A stretch of DNA of 64,000 nt from an uncultured Gammaproteobacteria bacterium (GTDB lineage Bacteria; Pseudomonadota; Gammaproteobacteria; Xanthomonadales; Xanthomonadaceae). The position numbers and the translations under genes are program-made. Under the pieces are notes generated by a model. It was given only the letters and a program-made list of their open reading frames with translations, was not told where the DNA came from and ran no database searches. The DNA lies in the NCBI GenBank assembly GCA_946885735.1, contig CAMPGW010000002.1, positions 1 to 64,000 of the forward strand, read 5' to 3'. Position 1 is the stretch's first letter. Every line of letters starts with the position of its first letter. Positions 1 through 8,330 of the stretch are shown here, piece by piece.

Positions 1-194
1 GCGACCTGGTGGACGTCGAGGACCACCTGCAATACGCGCGGCGCTTCTACAACGGCGCGGTGCGCGCGCTCAACGACGGCGTGCAGCGCTTCCCCGACCT
101 GCTGGTGGCGCGGACCTTCGGCTTTCGCGAGGCGGAGTTCTTCGAGGCAGGCGACGAGGCCCGCGTCACCCCTGCGCTGGAGCTCGACCGATGA
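1..194 (+). CDS. lemA: LemA family protein, C-terminal part (cut by the window edge)
   Basis: Only the last ~64 residues are present; the reading frame is open to the left edge. The residues YARRFYNGAV, then FPDLLVARTFGF and EAEFFE, are the conserved end of LemA, a single-helix membrane protein with a long helical bundle. The biochemical role of LemA is not settled. The stop codon overlaps the start of the DUF2207 gene by 4 bases (ATGA), so the two are translationally coupled. lemA beside a DUF2207 gene is a common bacterial pairing, which supports both calls. Confidence 0.9.
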   Translation, partial: DLVDVEDHLQYARRFYNGAVRALNDGVQRFPDLLVARTFGFREAEFFEAGDEARVTPALELDR

Positions 195-1915
195 TGCGCC
201 TGCTCGCGATTGCGTGCTTGCTTCTTGCCGGCTTCGCCACCGCCACCCCGGCCCGTGCGGACGAGCGCATCCTGGGCTACGACAGCCTGCTCGCCGTGCA
301 GGCCGACGGCAGCATGGAAGTCACCGAGACCATCACCGTGCGCGCCGAGGGCACGAGCATCCGGCGCGGCATCTATCGCGACTTCCCGACCCGCTACCGC
401 GACCGCTTCGGCAACCGCGTCGTCGTCGGTTTCGAGGTGCTGGGCGTGGAGCGCGACGGCCGCCCGGAACCCTGGTTCACCGAGCGACGCCGCAACGGCG
501 TGCGCGTCAATACCGGCAACGACGACCTGCTGCCGACGCCGGCGACCTACACCTACTCGATCCGCTATCGCACCAACCGCCAGCTGGGCTTCTTCGAGGA
601 CCACGACGAGCTGTACTGGAACGTCACCGGCCTGGGCTGGGAGTTCCCGATCGACGCGGTGCAGGCCACGGTCACGCTTCCGGAACCGGTGCCTTCGGGG
701 AAATTGCAGCTGGAGGCCTACACCGGCAGCAACAAGGGCCAGGGACTGGACTACCGGGCGGCCTCGCCGCAACCCGGCGTCGCCGTGTTCCGGACCACGC
801 GTCCGTTCGGCGCCGGCGAGAACCTGACGATCGTCGTCGGCTTTCCGAAGGGCGTGATCGCCGCGCCCACCGCGACGCAGAAATGGCAGTGGTTCCTGCG
901 CGACAACCGTGGCGCACTCGTGGCCCTCGGCGGCTTCGCCTTGTTGCTGGCTTTCTACCTGTGGCGCTGGTTCCTGGTCGGGCGCGATCCGCCTTCGGGG
1001 TCGATCTTCCCGCGTTACGAACCGCCGGCCGACTTCTCGCCCGCCGAGGTGCGCCGGCTCACCCGGTCCTGGGGCGACACTCTGTGCTTCACCGCCGACG
1101 TGGTGGACATGGCGGTGCGCGGCTACCTGCTGATCCACCAGGAAGGCAAGCACTGGCGGCTCGAGCGCGTGCCCGGCGCCAGCGCCGCCAACCTGCGGCC
1201 CGCGCAGGCGGTGCTGGCCGCGAACCTGTTCAAGGAGGGCGACGAGGTCGAGCTCAAGAACAGCCAGGCCTCCCGCGTGCGTGCCGCGATGACGGCGCAC
1301 GACGCCGAGCTCACCAAGCGCCTGAAACCGCGCTACTACCTCGCCAACGGCGCCAGCCTTGCCGCGGGCATCGTGTTCTCGCTGGTGGTGGGCGCCATCG
1401 CGCTGGTCGTCGCCCGCGGCAGCGGCATCCCCGCCCTGGTGGCGATGGGCATGCTGACACTGCTGTTGCACTTCGCCTTCGGTTTCCTGCTGCGCGCGCC
1501 GACGACGGAAGGGCGGCGCAAGCTCGACGAGATCGAAGGCCTCAGGCTCTACCTCGGCGTCGCCGAACGCGATGAGCTAGCGAGCCTGCGCGGTCCCGGT
1601 GAAGCACCCACACTCGATGCGCGGCGCTACGAGATGCTCTTGCCCTACGCACTCGCGCTGCAGGTCGAAGAAGCCTGGACTCGACGCTTCACCGAAGCGG
1701 TAGGCGCGGCCGCCGCGCAGGAGGCCACGCCGAGCTGGTACTACGGCAGTGGTACCGGTGCGCGGATGGGCCTCGCCAGCCTCGGCCAGTCACTGGGCAG
1801 CACCCTGAATTCGCAGATCTCCGCCTCGGCCACGCCGCCGGGTTCGAGTTCCGGCGGAGGCGGCGGCGGTTTTTCCGGTGGCGGCGGCGGCGGCGGCGGC
1901 GGAGGCGGCCGCTGA
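191..1915 (+). CDS. DUF2207 membrane protein with polyglycine tail
   Basis: 574 residues. A signal peptide (about 1-23, ending ARA) is followed by an exported beta-rich domain typical of DUF2207 (motif GIYRDFP near residue 60). A transmembrane helix lies near 240-262, then a cytoplasmic segment, and a second hydrophobic pair near 387-435. The C-terminus is almost pure glycine and serine, a feature of this family; the last ~20 residues are Gly with one Phe and a final Arg. The start overlaps the lemA stop (ATGA). Function is unknown; the LemA partnership suggests an envelope role, which is inference. Confidence 0.88.
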   Translation: MMRLLAIACLLLAGFATATPARADERILGYDSLLAVQADGSMEVTETITVRAEGTSIRRGIYRDFPTRYRDRFGNRVVVGFEVLGVERDGRPEPWFTERRRNGVRVNTGNDDLLPTPATYTYSIRYRTNRQLGFFEDHDELYWNVTGLGWEFPIDAVQATVTLPEPVPSGKLQLEAYTGSNKGQGLDYRAASPQPGVAVFRTTRPFGAGENLTIVVGFPKGVIAAPTATQKWQWFLRDNRGALVALGGFALLLAFYLWRWFLVGRDPPSGSIFPRYEPPADFSPAEVRRLTRSWGDTLCFTADVVDMAVRGYLLIHQEGKHWRLERVPGASAANLRPAQAVLAANLFKEGDEVELKNSQASRVRAAMTAHDAELTKRLKPRYYLANGASLAAGIVFSLVVGAIALVVARGSGIPALVAMGMLTLLLHFAFGFLLRAPTTEGRRKLDEIEGLRLYLGVAERDELASLRGPGEAPTLDARRYEMLLPYALALQVEEAWTRRFTEAVGAAAAQEATPSWYYGSGTGARMGLASLGQSLGSTLNSQISASATPPGSSSGGGGGGFSGGGGGGGGGGGR

Positions 1916-1925
1916 GCCGCGCCAC

Positions 1926-2300
1926 TCAGCAGGCGCGGCGACTGAACCGATAGTAGCGCGCCCAGAATGCGAGCGCCGTCACCACCATCCCTACGATCAG
2001 CCCCGGCTGGTCCGCGAACAGGAACGCGAACTGCCCGTCCTGCACGCGGAAGCTGAAGGGCAGCGCGGTGAAGAACAGCGCGAAGGCCTTCTCCCACGAA
2101 GCGCGGCGCAGCGACTTGCGCGCCTGCTCGAGCGCACGCAGTTCCAGCGCCGGATCCGGGGGCGCATCCACGGCGGCGAAGCGCGCGATCTCCGGATGGG
2201 CCGCCATCCAGTCCTCGACCAGCCGCCGGCTCTCCGCGCTGGCCTGGCCCGAACGCACCAGGGCCAGCAGGTCGATCACCACGTTTTCATGGACGCTCAT
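1926..2300 (-). CDS. Small membrane protein, probable anti-sigma factor
   Basis: 124 residues. The N-terminal half (ALVRSGQASAESRRLVEDWMAAHPE) resembles the start of anti-sigma factors of the zinc-finger type, but there is no Cys/His zinc site. The C-terminal half is hydrophobic with one or two membrane segments (ALFFTALPFSF; GLIVGMVVTALAFWA). Its start lies 14 bases inside the end of the upstream ECF sigma gene, so it is coupled to it. Position, size and topology fit a membrane-bound anti-sigma factor. That function is inferred from context and weak similarity. Confidence 0.65.
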   Translation of the reverse strand: MSVHENVVIDLLALVRSGQASAESRRLVEDWMAAHPEIARFAAVDAPPDPALELRALEQARKSLRRASWEKAFALFFTALPFSFRVQDGQFAFLFADQPGLIVGMVVTALAFWARYYRFSRRAC

Positions 2301-2793
2301 CGGCGTTCTCCAGTTGCAGTTGAAGGTTCTGGCGCGCGCGGTGCAGGCGCACGCGGACGTTGCCGACGCTCAGGCCGAGCGCATCGGCGATCTCGTGGGC
2401 GCCCATGCCGTGCAGGGCGCTGAGCACCAGCACCTGGCGCTCGCCCTCGCGCAGCTTCGCCAGCCCGCTGCCGGTCCGCGCGAGGTGCTGGCGGATGTGC
2501 GCGATCTCTTCCGGGCCGGGCTCGACATCGGCGTGGTCGTCGACCTCGTCCACGCCTGCGACCTCGACCGCGGGACGCCGCCGTTGCGAAGCCACCAGGT
2601 TGCGCACGATCGCGTACAGGTAGCTGCGCGCCGAGGCCTGCGCAATGGCGCCGCCACTGGCGAAGGCGCGCGCGAAGGCCTCCGAGGTCAGGTCCTCGGC
2701 GTCGCTGCGGTTGCCGCAGAGCAGCAGGGCGAGACCGAAGACCGCCGGAGCGTGCTGCCGATAGATCTGCGCGAAGGTCTGCGATGCGGTCAT
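2287..2793 (-). CDS. ECF-type RNA polymerase sigma factor
   Basis: 168 residues. Region 2 is near the N-terminus (YRQHAPAVFGLALLLCGN, then DAEDLTSEAF) and region 4 is at the end (REGERQVLVLSALHGMG, IADALGLSVGNVRVRLHRAR, a typical -35-reading helix-turn-helix). Length and the two-region layout fit the ECF family. It leads a two-gene unit with the anti-sigma-like gene and is divergent from the secreted metallopeptidase gene, with starts 78 bases apart. That peptidase is a possible target, but no -35/-10 pair diagnostic for this sigma factor was identified. Confidence 0.9.
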   Translation of the reverse strand: MTASQTFAQIYRQHAPAVFGLALLLCGNRSDAEDLTSEAFARAFASGGAIAQASARSYLYAIVRNLVASQRRRPAVEVAGVDEVDDHADVEPGPEEIAHIRQHLARTGSGLAKLREGERQVLVLSALHGMGAHEIADALGLSVGNVRVRLHRARQNLQLQLENADERP

Positions 2794-2871
2794 GCCAGAC
2801 AGTACGCCCGGGGGCGCGTCGCGTTACAAGCCGTTAGGATATCCGGCGGAACCACGCCAGGAATCCCCTCG

Positions 2872-4674
2872 ATGAACCACGCACGCACACGCTCGCTGTT
2901 CCTCGGCACCCTCGCCTCCGCCCTGCTGTCGGCAAGCGTTGCTGCCGCGCAGTCCCCGGCGCCGGCGGCCAAGCCGGACGCCTGGAGCGCCGAGCAACGC
3001 CGCGCCGTGCTCGACCAGACGCGCACCTTGCGGCTGGCTCCGGACCTGTCGGGCCTGCGCCCCGGCGAGCGCGCCGCCGTGGACCACCTGTTGAAGGCAG
3101 GCGAAATCGTGCAGTCGCTCTACGAGCGCCAGACGCATCCGCAGGCCGCCGATGCGCGGGCGATGATCGACGCCATGCCGGCCGGTCCCGCGCGCGAGGA
3201 ATATCGCCAGTTGTTCCGCCTGTTCAAGGGCCCGATCGCCACCACGCTGGACAACCAGCGCCAGCCCTTCGTCCCCGTCGCCGCGGTCCAGCCCGGCAAG
3301 GGCGTCTATCCCGACGGCCTGACCCGCGCGGACTTCGATGCCTTCCTCGCGGCGCATCCGGACCAGCGCGATGCATTGCTGGATCCGCTCAGCGTGGTGC
3401 GCCGCGCCGACGCCGCGCAACTCGCCGAGGACCTCGCCACACTGGAGCGCCACCCCGCGCTCGACTTGCTTCACCCCGGCCTGCGTGCGCGCCTGGCGGC
3501 GATGCGTCCCGCGTCGGGCGCCCTCTACGCCCTGCCGTACTCGGTGGCGTGGCCGGAGGAGACGCTGGCAATCTACGCGCACCTCAACGCCGCCGCCGAT
3601 GCCGTCGCCGCCGAGGATGCGGACTTCGCCGGCTACCTGCGCGCCCGCGCCCGCGACCTGCTCAGCGACGATTACGAAGCCGGCGACGCCGCCTGGGTGA
3701 CCGGGCGCTTCGACCGGCTCAACGCGCAGATCGGCGCCTACGAAACCTACGACGACGAACTGCTGGGCGTGCGCGCGTTCTGGTCGCTGACGGTGCTGCT
3801 GCGCCGCGACGCGGAGTCGGACGCGGTCGGCAAGGCGCTGGGCGGCCTGCAGGCGATCCACGACGCGCTGCCCTTCACGTTCGAACGCAAGGTCCGCGAG
3901 CAGATCCCGGTCGGCGTGTACGACGTCGTCGCCGATTTCGGCCAGTCGCGCGGCGGCAACACCGCCACCATCCTGCCCAACGACGCCGACCATTCGCGCC
4001 GCTACGGCCGCGTCATCATGATGCGCGACAACCTGATCCGGCATCCGGAAAGCGGCGGCCAGGCCGGCGCCACCTGGCGCGCAGCCATCGTGCCCGCCCA
4101 GCACGGCGACTTCGATCCCGAGGGCAGCGTGCAGCGCACGCTCTGGCACGAGATCGGCCATTACCTCGGGGTGGATCGCACCGCCGACGGTCGCGAGGTG
4201 GATGCGGCGCTGCAGGATAGCGCCGACCTGTTCGAGGAAATGAAGTCGGACCTGGTGTCGCTCAACGCCGTGCCGGCGCTGCAGGCCAGCGGCTACTACA
4301 CGCCCGCGCAGGCGAAGGCGGTGTACGCCTCCGGCATCCTGCGCGTGCTGCAGCGGAACAAGCCGCGGCGCGACCAGCCCTACAACACCATGCAGCTGAT
4401 GCAGTGGAACTGGTTCCTGGACCGCGGCGCGCTGATGTTCGATCCGGCCAGCCAGCGCATGCGCATCGACTACGCGAAGTATCCGGAAGCGGTGCGTACG
4501 CTGCTGGCCGAGGTGCTGGCCCTGCAGGCGGGCGGCGACCGCGACAAGGCCGAGGCCTTCGTCACCCGCTGGACCGCCTGGGATCCGGCCCTCCATGAGC
4601 CGGTCGCCGAGGCGATCCGCAAGGCGCTGACCTACCGCTACGCGCTCTATCGCTACGCCGCGCTAGGCGAATAG
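2872..4674 (+). CDS. Secreted zinc metallopeptidase of the M49-like (dipeptidyl-peptidase III-like) type
   Basis: 600 residues. The chosen ATG gives a clean signal peptide (RSLFLGTLASALLSASVAAAQ); the open frame runs further upstream but lies antisense to the sigma gene. The zinc site is HEIGH at about residues 426-430, and a second motif FEEMKSDLVSL about 25 residues later supplies the third ligand glutamate. This HEXXH...EExK(A/S)D layout is seen in bacterial proteins annotated as dipeptidyl-peptidase III-like, although classical M49 enzymes have HEXXGH. Substrate unknown. Probably acts in the periplasm. Confidence 0.72.
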   Translation: MNHARTRSLFLGTLASALLSASVAAAQSPAPAAKPDAWSAEQRRAVLDQTRTLRLAPDLSGLRPGERAAVDHLLKAGEIVQSLYERQTHPQAADARAMIDAMPAGPAREEYRQLFRLFKGPIATTLDNQRQPFVPVAAVQPGKGVYPDGLTRADFDAFLAAHPDQRDALLDPLSVVRRADAAQLAEDLATLERHPALDLLHPGLRARLAAMRPASGALYALPYSVAWPEETLAIYAHLNAAADAVAAEDADFAGYLRARARDLLSDDYEAGDAAWVTGRFDRLNAQIGAYETYDDELLGVRAFWSLTVLLRRDAESDAVGKALGGLQAIHDALPFTFERKVREQIPVGVYDVVADFGQSRGGNTATILPNDADHSRRYGRVIMMRDNLIRHPESGGQAGATWRAAIVPAQHGDFDPEGSVQRTLWHEIGHYLGVDRTADGREVDAALQDSADLFEEMKSDLVSLNAVPALQASGYYTPAQAKAVYASGILRVLQRNKPRRDQPYNTMQLMQWNWFLDRGALMFDPASQRMRIDYAKYPEAVRTLLAEVLALQAGGDRDKAEAFVTRWTAWDPALHEPVAEAIRKALTYRYALYRYAALGE

Positions 4675-4680
4675 TCCCGC

Positions 4681-5163
4681 TCAATCCGCAGGAGCGGCGT
4701 CGGCCTCGGCATCGGCTGCGGCCGGCGGGTCGTCGGAGGCGTGGTCGACCACGTACACCCAGTGCCCGTCCACCTGGCGCGAGACATCGGTGTAGCGCCC
4801 CACCTGCGTGACCTCGCTGCCATCGGCCTTCGACACCATCACCAGTTCGAACGAGCCCCAGGCGGTGACGTGCTCGCCGCCCGCGATCGAGCCGGCTTCG
4901 GTCAGCGTCATGCGCTTGATGCTGAAGTGGCCGAAGAAGTCGGCATAGCCCGCGCGGATCGCCTCGCGGCCCTGCATCTTCGGCGCACCCGGCAACCAGA
5001 GCACGGCATCCTCGGCGTAGCAGGCGGCGACGGCGTTCGCATCGGCCGCCTCGAAAGCCGGCTTCCAGCAATCCTGCACCGAGTCGCCGTGATGGGCGGC
5101 GAGGCTCGGGCTTGCGATCAGGCAGAGCAGGCTCGCGGTCGCGAGTCGGGACATCGTGCGCAT
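4681..5163 (-). CDS. Secreted NTF2-like (DUF4440/SnoaL-type) protein
   Basis: 160 residues with a signal peptide (SRLATASLLCLIASPSLAA). The rest is an NTF2-like fold: a helical start (CWKPAFEAADANAVAACYAEDAVLWLPGAP), GREAIRAGYADFF, then beta strands ending DGHWVYVVDHASD. These domains form cone-shaped pockets and serve as small enzymes or ligand binders; no catalytic residues are diagnostic here. The tail is rich in Ala and Asp. It is convergent with the M49-like gene (6 bases apart) and follows the TonB receptor on the same strand with a 76-base gap. Confidence 0.78.
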   Translation of the reverse strand: MRTMSRLATASLLCLIASPSLAAHHGDSVQDCWKPAFEAADANAVAACYAEDAVLWLPGAPKMQGREAIRAGYADFFGHFSIKRMTLTEAGSIAGGEHVTAWGSFELVMVSKADGSEVTQVGRYTDVSRQVDGHWVYVVDHASDDPPAAADAEADAAPAD

Positions 5164-5239
5164 GGGGCGTCTCCCGTGGGATCCGGCGGTTCCGGACGCC
5201 GCATGGTGCGCCCGGCCGCGGCCGCTGTCACCGGATCGG

Positions 5240-7258
5240 CTAGAAGAACACCCGCAGTCCGAGGCTGAGGTTGCGGCCGGGCAACGGGACCAGCTCCTTG
5301 ACCACCGAGGTGGCCAGCCGCGCGTCCTGGTTGCTCAGGTTGTTGCCTTGCACGAAGGCTTCCCAGCTGGCGGTGTCGGTGGTGGACAGCGTGTAGGTCA
5401 GGTTGGCATTGACCAGGGTGTAGCCGCCCGTTTCGCTTTCGAATTCGGCCACGTCGTCCTGCGCCGAGGTCCGAACCACGCCCACGGCGCCCCGCCACGT
5501 GTTGCCGCGCCAGCTCAGTTCGGCGCCCACGCGGGCGGCAGGAATGCGCGGCAGCCGCGCGCCGTCGTTGCGACGCGCGCTGACGCGGTCGCCGTAGAGG
5601 CGCAGGTCGACGCGACCGCGCTCGTCGTCGATCACGTGGAACGTGGCCTCGCCCTCGAAACCGCGGAAGCTCGCGTCCGATTGCGTCCAGGTACGGATCG
5701 GCAGTTCCGACTCCGCATCCAGCAGACCGGTGTCGGCCAGGTAGATGAAGTCGTCGAATCGATTTCGATAAGCAGACAGCTCGGCCTCGAAACGGTCGCT
5801 GTGGTAATGCAGGCCGATCTCGGCCTGGCGCGAGGTTTCGCGACCCAGGTCGGCGTCGCCGACTTCGTAGGTCGCGGTGGCGAGGTGTGGCCCGTCGGAG
5901 AACAGTTCTTCCTCGGCGGGAGCGCGCTGGGCGCGGTCCAGGTTCAGGGACAGGTGCCACTGCTCGTCGACTTGCCAGCGCAGGCCCGCGGACAGGCCCA
6001 GCAGCGAGAACGATCGCTCCGCACCACCGTCAGGCGTACTGGACTGGCGGTCGCCGCGCGCGCCCAGTTCCAGCTTGAGCGCATCCCACTCCGCCTGCTC
6101 CACCAGGAACACGCCGAGGTTGCGGCTGCGCGTGGAGGGCACGAAAGCCTCCTCGCCGATGGCCGCGAAGTCCTTGCGCCCCGCCTGCACGCCGAACGCG
6201 CCCTGCCAGGGTCCCACGCGCGAGTGCGTGGCCTCCAGGCGCAGCTGCTGGCCTTCGCTGACGAAGCGCGTGCCGACCTCGTCGCCCTCGAATTCGGTGT
6301 GCGCGTAGTTGGTATGGCCGAGGCTGAGTTTCACGCTTTGGATACCCGATACCGGCTTCGTCAGTCCCGCCTTGAAGTCGTAGCGTGTCTGCGCCATGCC
6401 GATGGTGACCGGCGGCTCGCCTTCGTCCGGATCGCCCGGCTCGGCAGGATTGCCATAGTCGTTGAGGTAGCGCGCAACCGACAAGCCGGCGAAACCCCAG
6501 TCGCCGAAGACCGATCCGGCCAGGGCCCCGGCGCGCGTATCCACGGCGCTGTTGGCGAGCTCGCCATCCGGCAGGTCCACGTCGCCATTGCTTCGATACA
6601 CCGCGTCCGCATGCAGCACGAAACGGTCGGATGCCGCGTCCACCCGCATCATGCCGGTGTTGCCGGACGAACCGGCGTCGTGTCGCAGCTCCGCGCGCCC
6701 GGACAGGGCCTCCCCCGGCGCGAACTCATGGATACGTCCGTCCACCGCGTTCACCACGCCGCCGATGGCGCCGGAGCCGTAAAGCAAAGTGGACGGTCCC
6801 TTCAGCACCTCGATCTGGTTGGCGAGGAAGGGCTCGATGGTGACCGCGTGGTCCTGGCTGACGTTGGAGACGTCGTCGGTACCCAGGCCGTCACTAAGCA
6901 CCGCGACGCGCGGACCGTCGAGGCCGCGGATCACCGGACGTCCGACGCCCGGGCCGAAGTAGCTGGTGGTCACGCCCGGAACGGACGACACGGTCTCGCC
7001 CAGCGTGTTCGCCTTGCGCGCATCGAGCTCTTCGCCGGCCAGCACGGCCACGGGCGCGACGATCTCGTCCGCGGCCTGGCCCAGTGGAACACCGGTGACC
7101 TTCACCGCCTCGAGCGTGGTCTCGCGCGGATGCGCCTGCGTGTCGGGCGTCGGCGTCGCCGGCTCGGGCGGAGACTCGGGAATAGCCTGCGCATGCGCCG
7201 GCAAGCTCAGCAACAGCGACACGGCCAGGGCCAGGGGGTGCAGGCGGGGACGCGACAT
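5240..7258 (-). CDS. TonB-dependent outer membrane receptor, candidate zinc-regulated (ZnuD-like)
   Basis: 672 residues. Signal peptide first, then a plug domain (about 50-165) with the typical VLKGPSTLLYGSGAIGGVVN element, then a 22-strand type barrel ending in the C-terminal Phe-Phe expected for outer-membrane insertion (LSLGLRVFF). The overall sequence resembles the ZnuD-like receptors. The His-rich surface loops of neisserial ZnuD are not obvious. A perfect 12-base Zur-type palindrome sits 28-39 bases before the start, supporting zinc-responsive repression. It follows a MerR gene on the same strand after 65 bases. Confidence 0.82.
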   Translation of the reverse strand: MSRPRLHPLALAVSLLLSLPAHAQAIPESPPEPATPTPDTQAHPRETTLEAVKVTGVPLGQAADEIVAPVAVLAGEELDARKANTLGETVSSVPGVTTSYFGPGVGRPVIRGLDGPRVAVLSDGLGTDDVSNVSQDHAVTIEPFLANQIEVLKGPSTLLYGSGAIGGVVNAVDGRIHEFAPGEALSGRAELRHDAGSSGNTGMMRVDAASDRFVLHADAVYRSNGDVDLPDGELANSAVDTRAGALAGSVFGDWGFAGLSVARYLNDYGNPAEPGDPDEGEPPVTIGMAQTRYDFKAGLTKPVSGIQSVKLSLGHTNYAHTEFEGDEVGTRFVSEGQQLRLEATHSRVGPWQGAFGVQAGRKDFAAIGEEAFVPSTRSRNLGVFLVEQAEWDALKLELGARGDRQSSTPDGGAERSFSLLGLSAGLRWQVDEQWHLSLNLDRAQRAPAEEELFSDGPHLATATYEVGDADLGRETSRQAEIGLHYHSDRFEAELSAYRNRFDDFIYLADTGLLDAESELPIRTWTQSDASFRGFEGEATFHVIDDERGRVDLRLYGDRVSARRNDGARLPRIPAARVGAELSWRGNTWRGAVGVVRTSAQDDVAEFESETGGYTLVNANLTYTLSTTDTASWEAFVQGNNLSNQDARLATSVVKELVPLPGRNLSLGLRVFF

Positions 7259-7285
7259 CGGGAAATCTCGAGTGGAATGGCTGTT

Positions 7286-7297
7286 ATGTTATAACAT
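7286..7297 (-). promoter_or_regulatory. Candidate Zur (zinc uptake regulator) operator
   Basis: The 12 bases ATGTTATAACAT form a perfect palindrome 28-39 bases upstream of the TonB receptor start, in an otherwise GC-rich gap. From memory, proteobacterial Zur sites have the core ATGTTATAACAT. The match and the position over a receptor promoter make Zur the best candidate. Binding is inferred. Confidence 0.7.
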
Positions 7298-7323
7298 CGT
7301 CCTCGAGTTGCAAGACCCGCGGA

Positions 7324-7743
7324 TCAGCGCTTCCTGGCCTTCGCCAGCCGCGCCTCCCCCGCCTTGGCGCTCTCCAGCTTCAACAGGCGGCGAAAGGTCG
7401 GGCACTCCAGGTGGCTGGGCGCCGGGCACACCGCCGCGTGGCGCAGGCCGTTGCGCATGGCGCGCAAGCGGCGGATGGTGGCGTCGAGTTCCTCGGCCTT
7501 GGCCGCCAGCATGTCGCGGTCGATCCGCGGCCGGCGACCGGCCGCGAACATGCGCCCGATCTCTTCCAGCGTGAAACCCGCCGAACGGCCCAGCGCGATC
7601 AGCGCCAGGCGCTCGAGCACGTCCGCCTCGAACACGCGCCGCAAGCCACTGCGACCCACCGCCGAAATCAGCCCTTTCTCCTCGTAGAAGCGCAGCGCCG
7701 AGGCGGGCACGCCGCTGCGCCTTGCGACCTCGGCGATGTCCAT
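7324..7743 (-). CDS. MerR family transcriptional regulator
   Basis: 139 residues. The N-terminal winged helix is textbook MerR (MDIAEVARRSGVPASALRFYEEKGLI), followed by the long dimer helix (AAKAEELDATIRRLRAMRNGLRH) and a short C-terminal segment with two cysteines spaced CPAPSHLEC. It lacks the four-cysteine cluster of SoxR. It is divergent from the DUF2938/DUF2798 pair; the intergenic region has a perfect inverted repeat in an over-long promoter spacer, so this regulator very likely controls that pair and perhaps itself. The inducer is unknown. Confidence 0.88.
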   Translation of the reverse strand: MDIAEVARRSGVPASALRFYEEKGLISAVGRSGLRRVFEADVLERLALIALGRSAGFTLEEIGRMFAAGRRPRIDRDMLAAKAEELDATIRRLRAMRNGLRHAAVCPAPSHLECPTFRRLLKLESAKAGEARLAKARKR

Positions 7744-7755
7744 GCACGAAACCCC

Positions 7756-7786
7756 TTGACTTCAAGTGGACTTGAAGTGGCATCGT
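7756..7786 (+). promoter_or_regulatory. MerR-type promoter with operator inside a 19-base spacer
   Basis: A -35 TTGACT (7756-7761) and a -10-like CATCGT (7781-7786) are separated by 19 bases, longer than the usual 17. The inverted repeat ACTTCAAGT-GG-ACTTGAAGT (9-base perfect arms, 7759-7778) fills the spacer. This is the hallmark of promoters activated by MerR proteins through DNA untwisting. It points toward the DUF2938 gene. The half-site TCAAGT resembles a SoxR box. Confidence 0.82.
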
Positions 7787-7824
7787 GCATCCGTGGCCGC
7801 TCGGCCGCAAGCACCGGAATCACC

Positions 7825-8313
7825 ATGGACATCATCGGCAGCACCCTGCTCACCGGCGTCGGCGCCACCGCCGTGACCGATCTGTGGTCGTGGGCGCGGC
7901 GCAGGCTCCTGCGCGTGCCGCCGCCGGATTTCGCGCTGGTCGGCCGCTGGATGGGTCACATGCCGCGCGGCCGGTTCCGGCACGTTTCCATCGCGGCGGC
8001 GGCGCCGGTCGGCGGCGAACAGGCGATCGGCTGGATCGCGCATTACCTGATCGGCGTGGCTTTTGCTGCCTTGCTGCCCCTGCTGTGGGGCGCCGGGTGG
8101 TTCCGCGACCCGCAGCCCGGCCCGGCATTGCTGGTCGGCGTCGCCACGGTGCTGGCGCCCTTCCTGCTCATGCAGCCCGGTATGGGCGCTGGCCTGGCCG
8201 CGCGGCTGACGCCGAATCCCGCGCGCGCACGACTTCACAGCTTCCTGACCCACGCCATCTTCGGCCTGGGCCTCTACGCCTCCGGCTGGGCCCTCAGCCG
8301 GTTCCCCCTCTGA
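7825..8313 (+). CDS. DUF2938 family membrane protein
   Basis: 162 residues and mostly hydrophobic, with about four membrane helices. The start MDIIGSTLLTGVGATAVTDLW, the middle GRWMGHMPRGRF and the end MQPGMGAG...LTHAIFGLGLYASG match the DUF2938 pattern. The ATG at 7825 was chosen because it begins this conserved N-terminus; the upstream open frame runs through the MerR gene and promoter. It lies directly downstream of the MerR-type promoter and 17 bases before the DUF2798 gene. Function unknown. Confidence 0.82.
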   Translation: MDIIGSTLLTGVGATAVTDLWSWARRRLLRVPPPDFALVGRWMGHMPRGRFRHVSIAAAAPVGGEQAIGWIAHYLIGVAFAALLPLLWGAGWFRDPQPGPALLVGVATVLAPFLLMQPGMGAGLAARLTPNPARARLHSFLTHAIFGLGLYASGWALSRFPL

Positions 8314-8330
8314 TCCAAGGAGACCTCGTC

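Noticed and set aside
1858..1915. GGC/GGA trinucleotide tract as a repeat element
   Set aside because: It is the coding sequence of the polyglycine tail, not an intergenic repeat.
5156..7294. A 712-codon plus-strand frame over the TonB receptor
   Set aside because: It is the antisense shadow of a clear receptor gene and contains only Arg/Ala/Val-rich low-complexity residues.
7756..7786. Possible true SoxR regulation of the DUF2938 promoter
   Set aside because: The adjacent regulator lacks the SoxR cysteine cluster, and the half-site differs from the SoxR consensus as I recall it; kept only as resemblance.
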